In this document: positions 1 to 9,728 of the stretch, piece by piece
Layout of the letters: each line of letters opens with the position of its first letter
Position numbering within the stretch: position 1 is the first letter of the stretch
Assembly: GCA_028714895.1 (NCBI GenBank)
Contig: JAQTLM010000004.1
Location: 1-64,000, forward strand
Direction: 5' to 3'
DNA length: 64,000 bases
Origin: Gallionella sp.
GTDB lineage: Bacteria; Pseudomonadota; Gammaproteobacteria; Burkholderiales; Gallionellaceae
Position numbers and translations under genes: made by a program
Notes under the pieces: model-generated
Seen by the model: only the letters and a program-made list of their open reading frames with translations
Told to the model about the DNA's origin: nothing
Databases searched by the model: none

Positions 1-79
1 ATCGAAGGCACAGTTGAAGTTATCGTAGTTCCCAGCTCCGTCATGCGCACGGAGGGTCATTCATGTTCAAGGAGTTCAC

Positions 80-685
80 CTGAAACTATATTACGCCCCC
101 GGCGCCTGCTCGCTGGCTTCGCATATCGCACTGCACGAAACAGGTTTGCCGTTTGAAATGGACAAATTGAATGCCGCCACCAAAACGACCGCCAGCGGCG
201 AGGGTTTTATGCAGATCAATCCAAAAGGCTACGTGCCTGCCATTAGGCTGGATGATGGCAGCATCTTGACCGAAGGCGGCGCGATCCTGCAATACATTGC
301 CGACCAGCAGCCAGCCTCCGGCCTTGCGCCTAAAGCCGGTTCGATGGAGCGTTATCGTCTACAGGAATGGCTCACTTTCATCGGCACCGAAATCCATAAA
401 ACGTTTAGCCCATTGTTCAACAAAACCACAACAGAAGAAGCAAAAAACAATACACGCAACTTGCTTACCAAACGTCTGGACTATGTTGAAGCGCAGTTGG
501 CGAAAAAGCCGTATTTGATGGGCGACAACTTTACCGTAGCAGATGCGTATATGTTTGTAGTAGTGAGCTGGAGCAGCCATGTCGGCCTCGATCTCATTCC
601 ATTCCCCAGGCTCAAAGAGTACATTGCACGAATTGCCGCGCGGCCGTCCGTGCAGGCGGCGATGAAGGCAGAAGGCTCGATTTAG
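80..685 (+). CDS. Beta-class glutathione S-transferase
   Basis: Cytosolic enzyme that conjugates or transfers glutathione to electrophiles. The N-terminal thioredoxin-like domain opens with KLYYAPGACSLASH, the beta-class signature, with Cys10 as the expected glutathione-contacting cysteine; the all-alpha C-terminal domain follows from about residue 85. No ATG exists at the conserved N terminus. The frame opens at a CTG at 80, preceded by AAGGAG at 69-74, and from there the protein is 201 residues, the normal family length. The first in-frame ATG (146) would delete the active-site strand, so it is unlikely. CTG as start is inferred from homology and the ribosome binding site; a sequencing or real start-codon change is the alternative. 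Function is firm as a class; the substrate is unknown. Confidence 0.88.
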   Translation: MKLYYAPGACSLASHIALHETGLPFEMDKLNAATKTTASGEGFMQINPKGYVPAIRLDDGSILTEGGAILQYIADQQPASGLAPKAGSMERYRLQEWLTFIGTEIHKTFSPLFNKTTTEEAKNNTRNLLTKRLDYVEAQLAKKPYLMGDNFTVADAYMFVVVSWSSHVGLDLIPFPRLKEYIARIAARPSVQAAMKAEGSI

Positions 686-742
686 TAGCTTTATGGGTGA
701 TGGCTTTCGGGCGGTCTAGTACGAAGCCTGAATATCCGCCGT

Positions 743-804
743 CGTTAGCCACTAATCGTTAATTGAAAAACCAGTTATGGCTAACTAACGGCTAGTGACT
801 AACG
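743..804. repeat. Imperfect inverted repeat after the GST gene
   Basis: Arms at 743-761 and 786-804 match at 17 of 19 positions around a 24-bp spacer. It lies between the convergent GST and ferredoxin genes, so it could act as a shared transcription end, but there is no T-tract. A REP-like element is the alternative. Confidence 0.5.
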
Positions 805-818
805 TCTGTCGACTGCTG

Positions 819-1145
819 TTAACCCCAAATCACGTCAGGCACTTTCAATCTTTCCACCGGTTTGTCGCACAGCAGATGTTCTTCAATGATGGCGGCCACA
901 TCGTCTTTGCTTACCCCGCCGTACATCACGCCTTCCGGATATACCAGCACGCTGGGGCCGGTGCCGCAAGTGCCGAGGCAACCGCTGCCGGTCACTGCAA
1001 AGCGCCCCCACAACTGCTTTTTTTCAAATTGCTGCATGAATTCCTGCAACACGGCCGCGCTGCCTTTCGCTTCGCATGAGCCGCGCGGATGGTCCGGTGG
1101 GCGGGTTTGCGTACAGACGAATACGTGTTTTGCTGGCTTGCCCAT
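819..1145 (-). CDS. Thioredoxin-like [2Fe-2S] ferredoxin
   Basis: Small electron carrier of the thioredoxin-fold ferredoxin family (COG3411), related to the Shethna-type protein and to the C-terminal domain of NuoE. The four cluster ligands are visible as Cys11, Cys24, Cys56 and Cys60 (C-x12-C-x31-C-x3-C), the last pair in GCLGTCGTG. Length 108 residues fits the family. The ATG at 1145 is preceded by an AGGAG-type site. It stands alone and is transcribed towards the GST gene. Its redox partner cannot be told from the context. Confidence 0.9.
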   Translation of the reverse strand: MGKPAKHVFVCTQTRPPDHPRGSCEAKGSAAVLQEFMQQFEKKQLWGRFAVTGSGCLGTCGTGPSVLVYPEGVMYGGVSKDDVAAIIEEHLLCDKPVERLKVPDVIWG

Positions 1146-1378
1146 TCAAATCTCCTGTTTAATCGAACCTGCAAATTATTGTTGGTTCTGGTTTTATCCA
1201 CATTGGATGCGCCGTAATTGTAAGGGAGGTGAATTAAAAGGGCCAGGATCGAATTTGGCCACAACTGAATGGCTGCTTAGGGTGGCGACGTTGAATCCGC
1301 CTACGGTTTAAGCCTGGAAGAACATGATCCAGGAACCAATCCCAGAATGAAATGTACCGAAATCGAGTTGCTTCGCCC

Positions 1379-2080
1379 CTAACCCGCCAACCCCACATAA
1401 ACATTTTGCACATCATCATCCGCATCAATCGCCTCCAGAAACGCTTCCACCTCTTCGCGTTCGGCATCGGTCAGCGTAACAGGATTTTTTGGGCGATAGC
1501 CCAGCTGGGCGGAGATGACGGTAAAGCCTTGTGCTGGCAAGGCGCGGTACACGGCATCCAGATCGGTGATGTCGGTGATGAAAAGGGTTGCGCCTTCGTC
1601 GGCCGGTTCAAAGTCCTGCGCGCCTGCTTCGATGGCGGCGACTTCTGCATCGGTTTCCTTGGAGTTCGGTGTGGCTTCAATCATGCCGACATGGCTGAAG
1701 TCCCACGAGACGGAGCCTTCTGCGCCGAGCTGTCCTTTGCGGAACAATACGCGCATGCTGGACATGGTGCGGTTGATGTTGTCGGACAGGCATTCGACGA
1801 TCACGGGAATGCGGTGCGGCGCGAAACCTTCATAGACGAGGCGCTCCAGATTCGCGCCTCCCTCGAGCAGGCCTGCGCCTTTTTTGATTGCGCGCTCCAG
1901 CGTTTCACGCGGCATGGAGGCTTTCTTGGCTTGCTCGACCACGAGGCGCAAGCGCGAGTTCAAATCCGGATCGGCTCCACCTCGCGCGGCGACCGTGATT
2001 TCTTTGGACAGCTTGCCGAAAATCTTACCCTTTGCGTTCGCTGCGATTTCTTTGTGCCTTGCTTTCCACTGTGCGCCCAT
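1379..2080 (-). CDS. YebC/PmpR family protein (DUF28)
   Basis: 233 residues with the three-domain layout of the YebC family: a lysine-rich N terminus ending in [12 protein letters not shown], a middle part with [14 protein letters not shown], and an acidic C-terminal part. Members act as DNA-binding regulators or as translation factors that help ribosomes through difficult motifs. The N terminus ([18 protein letters not shown]) departs from the usual MAGHSKWANIKHRK form, so this may be the second, YeeN-like paralogue rather than the one kept beside ruvC. No ruv genes are next to it. Transcribed alone. Confidence 0.85.
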   Translation of the reverse strand: MGAQWKARHKEIAANAKGKIFGKLSKEITVAARGGADPDLNSRLRLVVEQAKKASMPRETLERAIKKGAGLLEGGANLERLVYEGFAPHRIPVIVECLSDNINRTMSSMRVLFRKGQLGAEGSVSWDFSHVGMIEATPNSKETDAEVAAIEAGAQDFEPADEGATLFITDITDLDAVYRALPAQGFTVISAQLGYRPKNPVTLTDAEREEVEAFLEAIDADDDVQNVYVGLAG

Positions 2081-2676
2081 AGCTATTCTCTTGTTTGTTT
2101 ATGCAAAAAATTCAGGGAGCGTATCTTGCCCTAAGTGTGGAGATGCATCAATCTCGAATGGGATTTTCAGAAGAAAATCTCAACTATCAGAACACCAAAG
2201 GTACCGGAGTCGAATTGTTTTTGGCGAACCAGCTTTTATCCAGAAACCATCTAACTTTTCATAGCTGACCGTCGGCCATTTTGTCAGTCGTTAGAAATCA
2301 ATGACAGACTATTTTCTGGAATACTGAATGACTGTAATGTGTCGGTGGCTGCACTTGGCGAGCAACTGGTTTCGGGAAATGTAAAAGCCGGTGGCTGGAT
2401 ACAAACCCGAATCACCTATTACAAAATGCTTCAATGCTTCGCCCGCCCAATTCAGAAAACAGTATTCCCAAGCACCCCGACCAGAATCTCCATTCCATCA
2501 TTCATGAGCTGGGGCTGCGCTTCATTGGGCTTGGTCTGCATGCAGGATGTGCGGGATAAGAAATCGAAGGCAGCCAATCTTGCTAAACTGTGCGCCATTG
2601 GTGTTTTCATAGCCGCCTTTTTCACCGGGGTTATCTGCCTTGATGAAGAAGCAAACCCATACTGAATCACGATAGC
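2081..2676. other. Gene-poor intergenic stretch
   Basis: About 600 bases between the divergent YebC-family and CDF genes. A 108-codon frame opens with GTG at 2339 and ends with a hydrophobic stretch, but it has no clear ribosome binding site and no family resemblance that I recognise. The opposite strand carries an equally unconvincing frame. No repeat or RNA structure stands out. The last 100 bases presumably hold the promoter of the metal exporter. Confidence 0.5.
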
Positions 2677-3588
2677 ATGACCACTCATCATCACTCGCAC
2701 GACCACTCACACCATCATGCGGAAAATTATGACCGCGCCTTTGCCGTCGGCATCACGCTGAATGTGCTGTTCGTGCTGGTGGAAGCCTATTACGGCTGGC
2801 GCTCCGATTCGCTCGCCCTGCTCTCCGATGCCGGGCACAATTTGAGCGACGTGCTGGGTTTGCTGATGGCATGGGGCGGTTTCTATCTGGCACGATTGCG
2901 CCCCAGCCAGAAACACACCTACGGTTTGGGGCGTGCAACCATGATGGCCGCGCTGTTCAATGCGCTGATCTTGCTGATCGCGATAGGCGGCATCGTTTGG
3001 GAAGCCATCGCCAGACTCTCCCACCCGGTGCCGATCCAGGGTGACATCGTCATGCTGGTCGCCGCTATCGGCGTGGTGATCAACGGCATCACCGCATGGC
3101 TGTTCATGTCCGGCAATAGGCATGATCTCAATCTGCGCGGCGCATTTTTGCACATGGCAGCAGATGCGCTGGTTTCACTCGGCGTGGTCATCGCCGGCGC
3201 GCTATTCATCTGGACTGGCTGGACCTGGCTGGACCCCGCGATCAGCCTGGTGATCGCTCTGGCGATCTTGCTCAGCACCTGGGGGCTGCTGCGCCACTCG
3301 CTGCATCTTTCTCTGGATGGTGTGCCCGCGTCGATCGAGTTGGACAGCGTAAGAAATTATCTGGCAGAACTGCCCGGGGTCGGCGCGGTTCATGACCTGC
3401 ATGTGTGGGCGATGAGCACCTCCGAAATCGCCTTGACCGTGCACCTCGTCATGCCGGACGGCCATCCTGGCGATGATTTTCTGTGCAGCATTGCGAACGC
3501 ATTGCACCATGACTTTGCCATTGCCCACACCACCATCCAGGTCGAGACGGGTGATCGGCCATGCGTCCTATTCGCCCATGCTGCCTGA
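2677..3588 (+). CDS. Cation diffusion facilitator metal exporter
   Basis: Inner-membrane proton antiporter of the CDF family (CzcD/ZitB-like), exporting Zn(II) and related divalent metals from the cytoplasm. The N terminus is a histidine-rich arm (residues 3-15, TTHHHSHDHSHHH). Six membrane segments follow, with the metal-site motifs SDAGHNLSDVLG in segment 2 and HMAADALVSLG in segment 5. A soluble C-terminal domain with HDLHVWAMST comes after about residue 210. 303 residues is typical. The histidine arm and HxxxD pattern favour zinc over iron or manganese. It converges on the CYTH-CHAD gene, 20 bases away. No metal-responsive regulator is adjacent. Confidence 0.93.
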   Translation: MTTHHHSHDHSHHHAENYDRAFAVGITLNVLFVLVEAYYGWRSDSLALLSDAGHNLSDVLGLLMAWGGFYLARLRPSQKHTYGLGRATMMAALFNALILLIAIGGIVWEAIARLSHPVPIQGDIVMLVAAIGVVINGITAWLFMSGNRHDLNLRGAFLHMAADALVSLGVVIAGALFIWTGWTWLDPAISLVIALAILLSTWGLLRHSLHLSLDGVPASIELDSVRNYLAELPGVGAVHDLHVWAMSTSEIALTVHLVMPDGHPGDDFLCSIANALHHDFAIAHTTIQVETGDRPCVLFAHAA

Positions 3589-3608
3589 TTATCCGGCTGT
3601 CCGAATAC

Positions 3609-5141
3609 TTACTTCCCCCAGAACGCGGGCTGCTTGTTGAAGCGTTGAATAGTTTTGCGCAACGCGGTGAACTGATGGGACAGCCCGTGCGCGATCCAGC
3701 CCTTGGCCAGCGCAACCGCTTCCTGATGCACGGACAATTCCGGCATCGCCGCCAGTTCATCCAACAGGCGGTGCGCCACCGCCACATCGTTGATCTGCCC
3801 GAGCACATCCTGCACTTCGCTCAATGCGGCGAGAAACGCCCCGGTTTTTTGCCTGTCGTACAATGCGGCGAAAAATTCTGCGCTGTATCTCAGCTTCTTG
3901 GCGAGGATACGCAACGCATGCAGCCGCGCGTCATCGAGGGTATCCAGTTGCCGCCCGGCCTGGGCGAAGCGTTTGGCCAGCTTGCGCAAACGGCGCGTCG
4001 CAAAATCCTGCGCCGGCGGCACGGCGGTTCCTTGCGACGGCTGCCAATATTCACCGTTCATCCAGATGGCGAAACACAAGATCAAACGCTGCAACTCACG
4101 CGCCTGTATTTCGCCGCGCAACTCGGCATAACAGGCCGCGCATTGCCGCTCGCCGACCGCCAGCAAAGCCTGTAATCCGGCATGGCCGGCCATGCGCGCA
4201 CACATCGGCTGCACCGTCTCGGCGATGAATACATCCCATTCGCGGATACGCCCCAGCGCGACGCACAACGCCGCGATATCCCCGCTTAAGGCGCTTAACG
4301 ATTCATCGGCGCGGAATTTTTCGGCCATGCGCAGCACCACGCGCAAACGCCGCAAGGCCACCCTCATCTGATGGAGATATTCCGCATCGTCGCTCGTCAT
4401 TGCCCCGCGCAAGTTGCTCTGCAGATGCAGCAGGCATGACCAGATCAGCGTTTGCAGCGCCTCCGCCAGCGTAGCTGTCCTGGTGAGCCCCGGCACGACA
4501 CCTTTGACCGGCATGTCGGCATACCCCGTCAACAGCCGGTAACCCTGCTCCGCCTTGCTGACCGGCTCCAGTTCGAGCGGTACGATTTCCAGCAGCGCCA
4601 ACGCCAGATCGAACAATTGCCCCGGCTCGCCGGATTTCAGCTCCAGTTCCAGTTCGCAGATCGGCGTGCTGCGCTGCTCGGTGCGCACCTCGCCGTGATC
4701 CATGCACAATTCGATTTGCGCGCCCTGCCAGTCCAGCATGCGGCTGGTGCGGGAAAAATCGGTGACGAAAACCGGCCGCAATTTTTTGCGCAGCCTCAGC
4801 GGCAAATGTTCTTCCCACTCCGCCGCCTGCGATGATGAGAAATCCAGCGCCGCGCGGCTCACCGGCACCTCCCATTCATTGCGCTGGTGCAGGCCTGCCT
4901 GCACCGAGCCCCCACCCTTCAGGGTTTGCAGCCATTGCCGCCCGGCGCGGCGCAAGCGCAGCGCCATTGCGGATTTGTGCAATTCGAGTTTCGGCGTGTC
5001 GTAATAAATGTTGTGCAGGCGGCGCGTGGCGGGGCGCGTAACTTGATATTTTCTAAGCAACGGATGCCGCTTCAGCCTGGCAAGCTGATCCGGAGCAATG
5101 CGCAATTTGAGTTCGGTTTCGACTGCCATGTCTGCACCCAA
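3609..5141 (-). CDS. CYTH-CHAD domain protein (inorganic triphosphatase-like)
   Basis: 510 residues in two domains. The CYTH triphosphate-tunnel domain (residues 1 to about 205) carries the ExExK metal/phosphate signature as ETELK near residue 8, followed by arginine and lysine pairs in alternating strands. The helical CHAD domain (about 225-505) is rich in conserved histidines and arginines and has [13 protein letters not shown], its usual opening motif. E. coli YgiF of this architecture hydrolyses inorganic triphosphate; CHAD domains bind polyphosphate. The second Met (residue 5, MAVETELK) is an equally good start. It is transcribed towards the metal exporter and shares no operon. Confidence 0.9.
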   Translation of the reverse strand: MGADMAVETELKLRIAPDQLARLKRHPLLRKYQVTRPATRRLHNIYYDTPKLELHKSAMALRLRRAGRQWLQTLKGGGSVQAGLHQRNEWEVPVSRAALDFSSSQAAEWEEHLPLRLRKKLRPVFVTDFSRTSRMLDWQGAQIELCMDHGEVRTEQRSTPICELELELKSGEPGQLFDLALALLEIVPLELEPVSKAEQGYRLLTGYADMPVKGVVPGLTRTATLAEALQTLIWSCLLHLQSNLRGAMTSDDAEYLHQMRVALRRLRVVLRMAEKFRADESLSALSGDIAALCVALGRIREWDVFIAETVQPMCARMAGHAGLQALLAVGERQCAACYAELRGEIQARELQRLILCFAIWMNGEYWQPSQGTAVPPAQDFATRRLRKLAKRFAQAGRQLDTLDDARLHALRILAKKLRYSAEFFAALYDRQKTGAFLAALSEVQDVLGQINDVAVAHRLLDELAAMPELSVHQEAVALAKGWIAHGLSHQFTALRKTIQRFNKQPAFWGK

Positions 5142-5305
5142 TAATGCGTCGGGGCGCTTACTATAACAGGCAATCTAAAAACACTTCCCTGTCACTCCAT
5201 TTTCTCGCAAGCGGGAGAGGGAATTTGTGTGACAATTTTCACTTAACGATAACGAATAGATATACTGAAATAACTTTATTTTTGATTTCTATTGAGGAAG
5301 CAACC

Positions 5306-5824
5306 ATGCCATCCGCACTTCGCGTCGTGCAAGGCGACATCACCACACTAAAGGTCGATGCGATCGTCAATGCCGCCAATTCTTCGCTGCTCGGCGGCGG
5401 GGGCGTGGACGGGGCGATCCATCGCGCCGCCGGCCCCGAATTGTTGCACGAGTGCCGCCTGCTGGGCGGCTGCAAAGCAGGCGAGGCGAAGCTCACCAAG
5501 GGCTATCGCCTGCCGGCAAAATTCATCGTTCACACCGTGGGCCCGGTCTGGCGCGGCGGCACGCACGGCGAGCCGGAGCTGCTGGCCTCCTGCTACCGCA
5601 ACTCGCTGCGGCTAGCCGCCGATAACGGCGCGCACTCCATTGCGTTCCCCTGCATCAGTACGGGCGTCTACGGTTATCCCGTGGAACTTGCCGCCCGGGT
5701 CGCTGTTGAAACCATCAACTCATCGCTGCCGCAACCAGGCTCGATCCGCGAAGTGATCTTCTGCTGTTTTTCCGCCGGTGATTTCGCCGTCTATCAAAGG
5801 CTGGTCAACGGCATTTCAGCCTGA
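5306..5824 (+). CDS. Macrodomain protein, O-acetyl-ADP-ribose deacetylase type
   Basis: A single macrodomain of 172 residues. [20 protein letters not shown] is the ADP-ribose pocket and catalytic loop of the YmdB/MacroD class, and [10 protein letters not shown] is the second phosphate-binding loop. The family removes acetyl from O-acetyl-ADP-ribose or mono-ADP-ribose from proteins. The start is set at the ATG at 5306 because GAGGAAG lies just upstream (5294-5300) and the family begins there; the frame is open further upstream but holds no family sequence. It sits alone between the CYTH-CHAD gene (divergent) and the Lon-like protease (same direction). Confidence 0.92.
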   Translation: MPSALRVVQGDITTLKVDAIVNAANSSLLGGGGVDGAIHRAAGPELLHECRLLGGCKAGEAKLTKGYRLPAKFIVHTVGPVWRGGTHGEPELLASCYRNSLRLAADNGAHSIAFPCISTGVYGYPVELAARVAVETINSSLPQPGSIREVIFCCFSAGDFAVYQRLVNGISA

Positions 5825-5941
5825 CCAATCGGGCAAATGTAGCTGGCCGGAATACTGCATAAGACAGTTGCCATGAAACGGCATAAAGCGTTTAATCCAA
5901 TCCAGACAAGATTGCCAAGCACGAAAGCTGCAAACAACCCT

Positions 5942-8365
5942 ATGCCGATCTCAAACCTGACTCCCGCCGAGCTTCGACTCACCGTCGACCCCGCTACGCT
6001 CGGCTTCACCGACACCTCCGAATTGCTGGAATATGCGCTGCCGTGGATCGGGCAGGAGCGCGCGGAAAATGCCGCCCGCTTCGGCCTCGGGATGGATCAG
6101 CCGGATTACAACCTGTTCGTGCTGGGAGAGGTCGGCAGCGGCCGCTCTTCGCTGCTCAAACAGGCGATGCAGACGGCAGCCGCGAGCCGGGCGGCGCCGC
6201 CCGATTTATGCTATCTGCACAACTTCGATGCGCCGGAAAGGCCGCGCGCGCTGCGCCTGCCCGCCGGTCAGGGACGCCTGCTGCGTCAGCTCATGGCGCA
6301 AATGATGAAATCGATACAGGTGGAAATCCCTCAGCATCTGGATGGACAGGACTTCAAGGCCGAAAGCGGGCGCATCGAAAAATCCTACAAGGAGGAAGAA
6401 GCCAAGGCCTACGCCGAACTCGAGGCTTTTGCCGAAGCCCGCAGTTTCACCATGCATCGCGAATCCGGGCACCTGCTGTTCACCTTGCGCGGTAAAAAAG
6501 GCCACGCACTGACCGAGGACGAAGTGCTCGTCATGCCGAAGGAACGCCGCGCCGAAATCACGCAGGCCGAGCAGGAACTGCGCGCCGAGATCAGCCGTTA
6601 TTTCGAAAAAATCCGGCCGATGGAACGGGTGATGAACGAGGCCCTGGCGGCATTGCGCCGCCAAGTGGTGAAGCCGCTGCTGGATCGCGAACTACAGGAA
6701 ATCCGCGTCGGATTGAAGAAACAGATCAAGGATTCCGTCAAGCTTGGCGCCTATCTGGATCGGGTCGTGCACGACGTACTCGACAACCTGGAACTGTTCA
6801 AGATTTCCGATACCGATGATGATATTCGCCAGGAAGTATTAGGCAAAGTGCTGTCCCGCTACCGGGTCAACCTGGTGGTGGACAACGACGGCCTGGAAGG
6901 AGCGCCGGTCATTGCCGAAGACAATCCCTTGTTCCGCTCGCTGTTCGGCAGCATCGAATACCAGACCGAAAACGATGTGCTGATGACCGATTTTTCCCGC
7001 ATCCGCGCCGGCAGCCTGCACAAGGCGCACGGCGGCTTCCTGATGCTGCATCTGCGCGACCTGCTGGCCGACGGCCTGGTATGGGAAAAACTGCGGCGCG
7101 TGCTGCGCAGCGGCAGGTTGCAGATCGAGGAACCGGGCACGGCGTTTACGCCGATCGCGGCGGTTTCGCTCGAACCCGAGGCGGTGGATGTCGATGTCAA
7201 GATCGTCCTGATCGGTTCGCGCGAACTGTATTACGAACTTCAGGAGGAAGACCCGGAGTTCGCGCGCCGCTTCCGCGTCAAGGTGGACTTTGCCGAAAGC
7301 TTTTCGTCCAGCGCCGAGACCCGCCGCGCCTCGGCCATCTTCGTCGCCCACACCTGCCGAAAACTGGGGCTGCCGCATTTTTCCGCTGCCGCCGTAGCGC
7401 GCCTGCTGGAGGATGGGCACCGTGAGGCGGACGATCAGTCGCGCCAAAGCGCCATCTTCGCCCGCACCGAGGCGCTGGTGATGGAAAGCGCTGCTTTGTG
7501 CAGCGCCCGTGCCGGCCGCTTGGTCGAGGCGGCGGATATCGAGGTGGCACTGGCCGCGCGCACCCTGCGCCACGATTACCCCGATCAGCGCCTGCGCGAA
7601 TCCATCGCCGAAGGCGATGTGCTGATTACGCTGCACGGCGAGCAAGTCGGCCAACTCAACGGCCTGACCCAGGTAGACTTGGGAGATTACCGTTTCGGCT
7701 TCCCGGTGCGCGTCACGGCGCGCACCTATGCCGGCGAGGACGGCCTGCTCAACATCGAACGCGAAGTGGAAATGTCCGGCCCGATCCACGACAAGGGCGT
7801 ACTGATCCTGCACAACTACCTGTCCGCGCTGTTCGCCCATAACGCACCGCTCGCGCTCAACGCGTCCATCGTGTTCGAACAGGAATACAGCGGCGTGGAG
7901 GGCGACTCGGCTTCCTGCGCCGAGCTGTATGCGCTGCTCTCGTCGCTGTCGGGGCTGCCGCTCAGGCAGGGTATCGCGGTGACCGGCGCGGTCAACCAGC
8001 ACGGCGAAGTGCTGCCTGTGGGCGGACTCAACGAAAAGATCGAGGGCTATTTCCGCATCTGCGCAACCGCCGGGCTGGACGGCAGCCAGGGCGTGCTGAT
8101 CCCGCAGCGCAACCGCCGCCACCTGATGCTGGAACGCAAAGTCGCCGAGGCCGTCGCCCAAGGCCTGTTCCATATCTACACCGCAGAGCATGCCAGCGAA
8201 GGCATCGGGCTGCTCACCGGCTTGCCGGCAGGCACCGCGAACGATGCAGGCAATTATCCGCGTGACAGCGTACTGGGCCACGCCCAGAGAACACTGCTGG
8301 CCTACCGTCGTGCCTGTCAGGCGTCGGAACACACCAAGACCGAGCGCAAGCGCTTGCACAAATAA
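5942..8365 (+). CDS. Lon-like ATP-dependent protease (AAA_32 / Lon_C family)
   Basis: About 807 residues. An AAA-like N-terminal module with a central coiled insertion is followed by a C-terminal Lon protease domain. The P-loop reads GEVGSGRSS, with arginine in place of the usual lysine, a substitution I associate with this Lon-like family. The proteolytic Ser lies in EGDSASCAELY and the dyad Lys in GGLNEKIEGY. Homologues start near MPISNLTPAELR, so the ATG at 5942 is preferred; an ATG at 5873 adds 23 residues, and neither has a strong ribosome binding site. It differs from housekeeping Lon in lacking the N-terminal substrate domain. Cellular targets are unknown. Confidence 0.9.
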   Translation: MPISNLTPAELRLTVDPATLGFTDTSELLEYALPWIGQERAENAARFGLGMDQPDYNLFVLGEVGSGRSSLLKQAMQTAAASRAAPPDLCYLHNFDAPERPRALRLPAGQGRLLRQLMAQMMKSIQVEIPQHLDGQDFKAESGRIEKSYKEEEAKAYAELEAFAEARSFTMHRESGHLLFTLRGKKGHALTEDEVLVMPKERRAEITQAEQELRAEISRYFEKIRPMERVMNEALAALRRQVVKPLLDRELQEIRVGLKKQIKDSVKLGAYLDRVVHDVLDNLELFKISDTDDDIRQEVLGKVLSRYRVNLVVDNDGLEGAPVIAEDNPLFRSLFGSIEYQTENDVLMTDFSRIRAGSLHKAHGGFLMLHLRDLLADGLVWEKLRRVLRSGRLQIEEPGTAFTPIAAVSLEPEAVDVDVKIVLIGSRELYYELQEEDPEFARRFRVKVDFAESFSSSAETRRASAIFVAHTCRKLGLPHFSAAAVARLLEDGHREADDQSRQSAIFARTEALVMESAALCSARAGRLVEAADIEVALAARTLRHDYPDQRLRESIAEGDVLITLHGEQVGQLNGLTQVDLGDYRFGFPVRVTARTYAGEDGLLNIEREVEMSGPIHDKGVLILHNYLSALFAHNAPLALNASIVFEQEYSGVEGDSASCAELYALLSSLSGLPLRQGIAVTGAVNQHGEVLPVGGLNEKIEGYFRICATAGLDGSQGVLIPQRNRRHLMLERKVAEAVAQGLFHIYTAEHASEGIGLLTGLPAGTANDAGNYPRDSVLGHAQRTLLAYRRACQASEHTKTERKRLHK

Positions 8366-8491
8366 CGTCGCCGGTTCGAACTCGACTGCACGAAAATCAA
8401 TCCCCATGCCCTGCGCACCACTGCAAATTCAAAAGAGGTATAGAATCAAATCCGCTTATTGAACATTCCATAATTCATTACACCGTTCACC

Positions 8492-8543
8492 CTGAGGTAT
8501 CGAAGGGTGAATCAGCATGAAGCTTTAGGCTTCGATACCTCAG
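8492..8543. repeat. REP-like inverted repeat with 14-bp perfect arms
   Basis: Perfect 14-bp arms CTGAGGTATCGAAG (8492-8505) and its complement (8530-8543) enclose a 24-bp spacer that itself contains a shorter match. The sequence style (CCTGAGGTATCGAAGGGTGAA) is that of dispersed extragenic palindromes found in many proteobacteria. Only this copy is in the window. It could also end transcription of the Lon-like gene. Confidence 0.6.
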
Positions 8544-8614
8544 CCCGAACGGGATATTTGTCGTAAATTATGAAAAACTCAATAGCTCGTACATCAAACA
8601 AGAAAGGCGAGAAG

Positions 8615-9064
8615 ATGACTATCTATCAGCGCATTTTGGTTCCAATCGACGGCAGCGTGACTTCCGAACGGGCATTGCAGGAGGCCATCAGACTGGCGGA
8701 CGGCAAGGCTCAATTACGCCTGATTTATGTACTTGAGGAAATTTTTCCGCTCGATACCGAGGGTTATGCTTTTATCGATTATGCTACCCTGCAGGAAGCC
8801 GTACGGCATACCGGAGAACGCACTCTTGCGCAGGCCACAGAAAAAGTGCGCCAGTCAGGCATGACGGCGGAAGCCGCGCTACTTGAAGCGAGTGGAGAGC
8901 GCATTGCCAGCGTGATTAAGGATGATGCCCTGCATTGGCAGGCTGACCTGATCGTGATCGGCACACATGGGCGCTCCGGTTTAAGCCGTTTGTTGTTGGG
9001 CAGTGTTGCCGAAGGCGTAGTGCGCGGCGCATCGGTTCCGATACTACTGGTTCGCGCCGAATGA
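8615..9064 (+). CDS. Universal stress protein, UspA family
   Basis: 149 residues, a single Usp domain of the ATP-binding type: ILVPIDGS at the first strand and [20 protein letters not shown] containing the G-x2-G-x9-G-(S/T) nucleotide loop. The ATG at 8615 matches the family N terminus ([12 protein letters not shown]) and follows a purine-rich AGAAAGGCGAGAAG; 15 upstream in-frame codons from 8570 have no family counterpart. These proteins are cytoplasmic stress-survival factors; the trigger here is not visible. Confidence 0.93.
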   Translation: MTIYQRILVPIDGSVTSERALQEAIRLADGKAQLRLIYVLEEIFPLDTEGYAFIDYATLQEAVRHTGERTLAQATEKVRQSGMTAEAALLEASGERIASVIKDDALHWQADLIVIGTHGRSGLSRLLLGSVAEGVVRGASVPILLVRAE

Positions 9065-9192
9065 TGTTTGATTTAAAGCCTATTTCAGCAGGTTTCATAT
9101 TTCGCGCCGAAGCTGAATACGGCGTCTGCTGCGCAGTGCAGCTTTGACAAGCATGGCATACCCGCTATGTCATGCACTAACTGGAGGTAACG

Positions 9193-9480
9193 ATGTCCCC
9201 TACTACACCCCTTCCACAAACCCCACCCGACTATGACCGGGCGCGGGTGACTGAGCGGCCGGATGGTTTTTACTGGCAGGATAAACTCACTGACGAATTG
9301 TATGGCCCCTTTCCAACACTGTTCGAAGCGGTGCAGGACATACAAGACCAAATTGATACCGGTTATGAAGAAGGCGAATCGCTGAAAGAGGCGGAGGCAG
9401 AAATCGGCATCGCCGACTGGACAGACCCGGAAACCGGTCAACCGGCAGAAGGTTTGCAACCGCACCTTAGCGACGAGTAG
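9193..9480 (+). CDS. Small acidic protein of unknown function
   Basis: 95 residues, not assigned to a family I recognise. A good ribosome binding site (CTGGAGG at 9181-9187) precedes the ATG. The sequence is acidic, with a proline-rich first 20 residues, an aromatic patch around FYWQDKLTDELYGPF, and a helix-forming middle rich in Glu and Asp. No signal peptide, cysteine or membrane segment. It looks like a real, compact soluble protein. It follows uspA by 128 bases and precedes a repeat element. Confidence 0.65.
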   Translation: MSPTTPLPQTPPDYDRARVTERPDGFYWQDKLTDELYGPFPTLFEAVQDIQDQIDTGYEEGESLKEAEAEIGIADWTDPETGQPAEGLQPHLSDE

Positions 9481-9515
9481 CCACCCGCTGCACGCCACGG
9501 ACATATCACTCCCTT

Positions 9516-9590
9516 CTCCCGCAGGCGGGATAACCAGCGACTTGGCTGGTGTCTTTTACCAGCCAAGTAGAATGGCTAGTAGTTCCACCA
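9516..9590. repeat. Partial copy of the dispersed CCAGCGACTTGG repeat
   Basis: Right half of the nested palindrome found complete at 26254-26392: GCGGGATAACCAGCGACTTGG, then a variable 15-20 bases, then GAATGGCTAGTAGTTCCACCAG. Here the centre also forms CTTGGCTGG / CCAGCCAAG. It lies in the 250-bp gap before polX. Confidence 0.8.
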
Positions 9591-9728
9591 GCAAGGGCTG
9601 GGGTGAGGATCTATGGGTACATAATAGATTTGTTTCCGCTCCACACCCCTCACCACAACCCCTCTCCCGCTTACGGGAGAGGTGCTTTAAGTTAGCTGCT
9701 GCCGCTCTTAGGATGATGGTAAAACGAT

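Noticed and set aside
2339-2665. 108-codon frame with a hydrophobic stretch
   Set aside because: GTG start without ribosome binding site, no family resemblance, and an equally long frame on the other strand. Kept as intergenic.
3561-4175. 204-codon frame on the plus strand
   Set aside because: Antisense shadow of the CYTH-CHAD gene in high-GC DNA.
6839-8407. 522-codon minus-strand frame
   Set aside because: Shadow of the Lon-like protease; its composition is His/Arg/Gln-rich in the usual antisense manner.
8492-8543. Simple terminator of the Lon-like gene
   Set aside because: No T-tract, long spacer and a repeat-like sequence; listed as a REP-like repeat.
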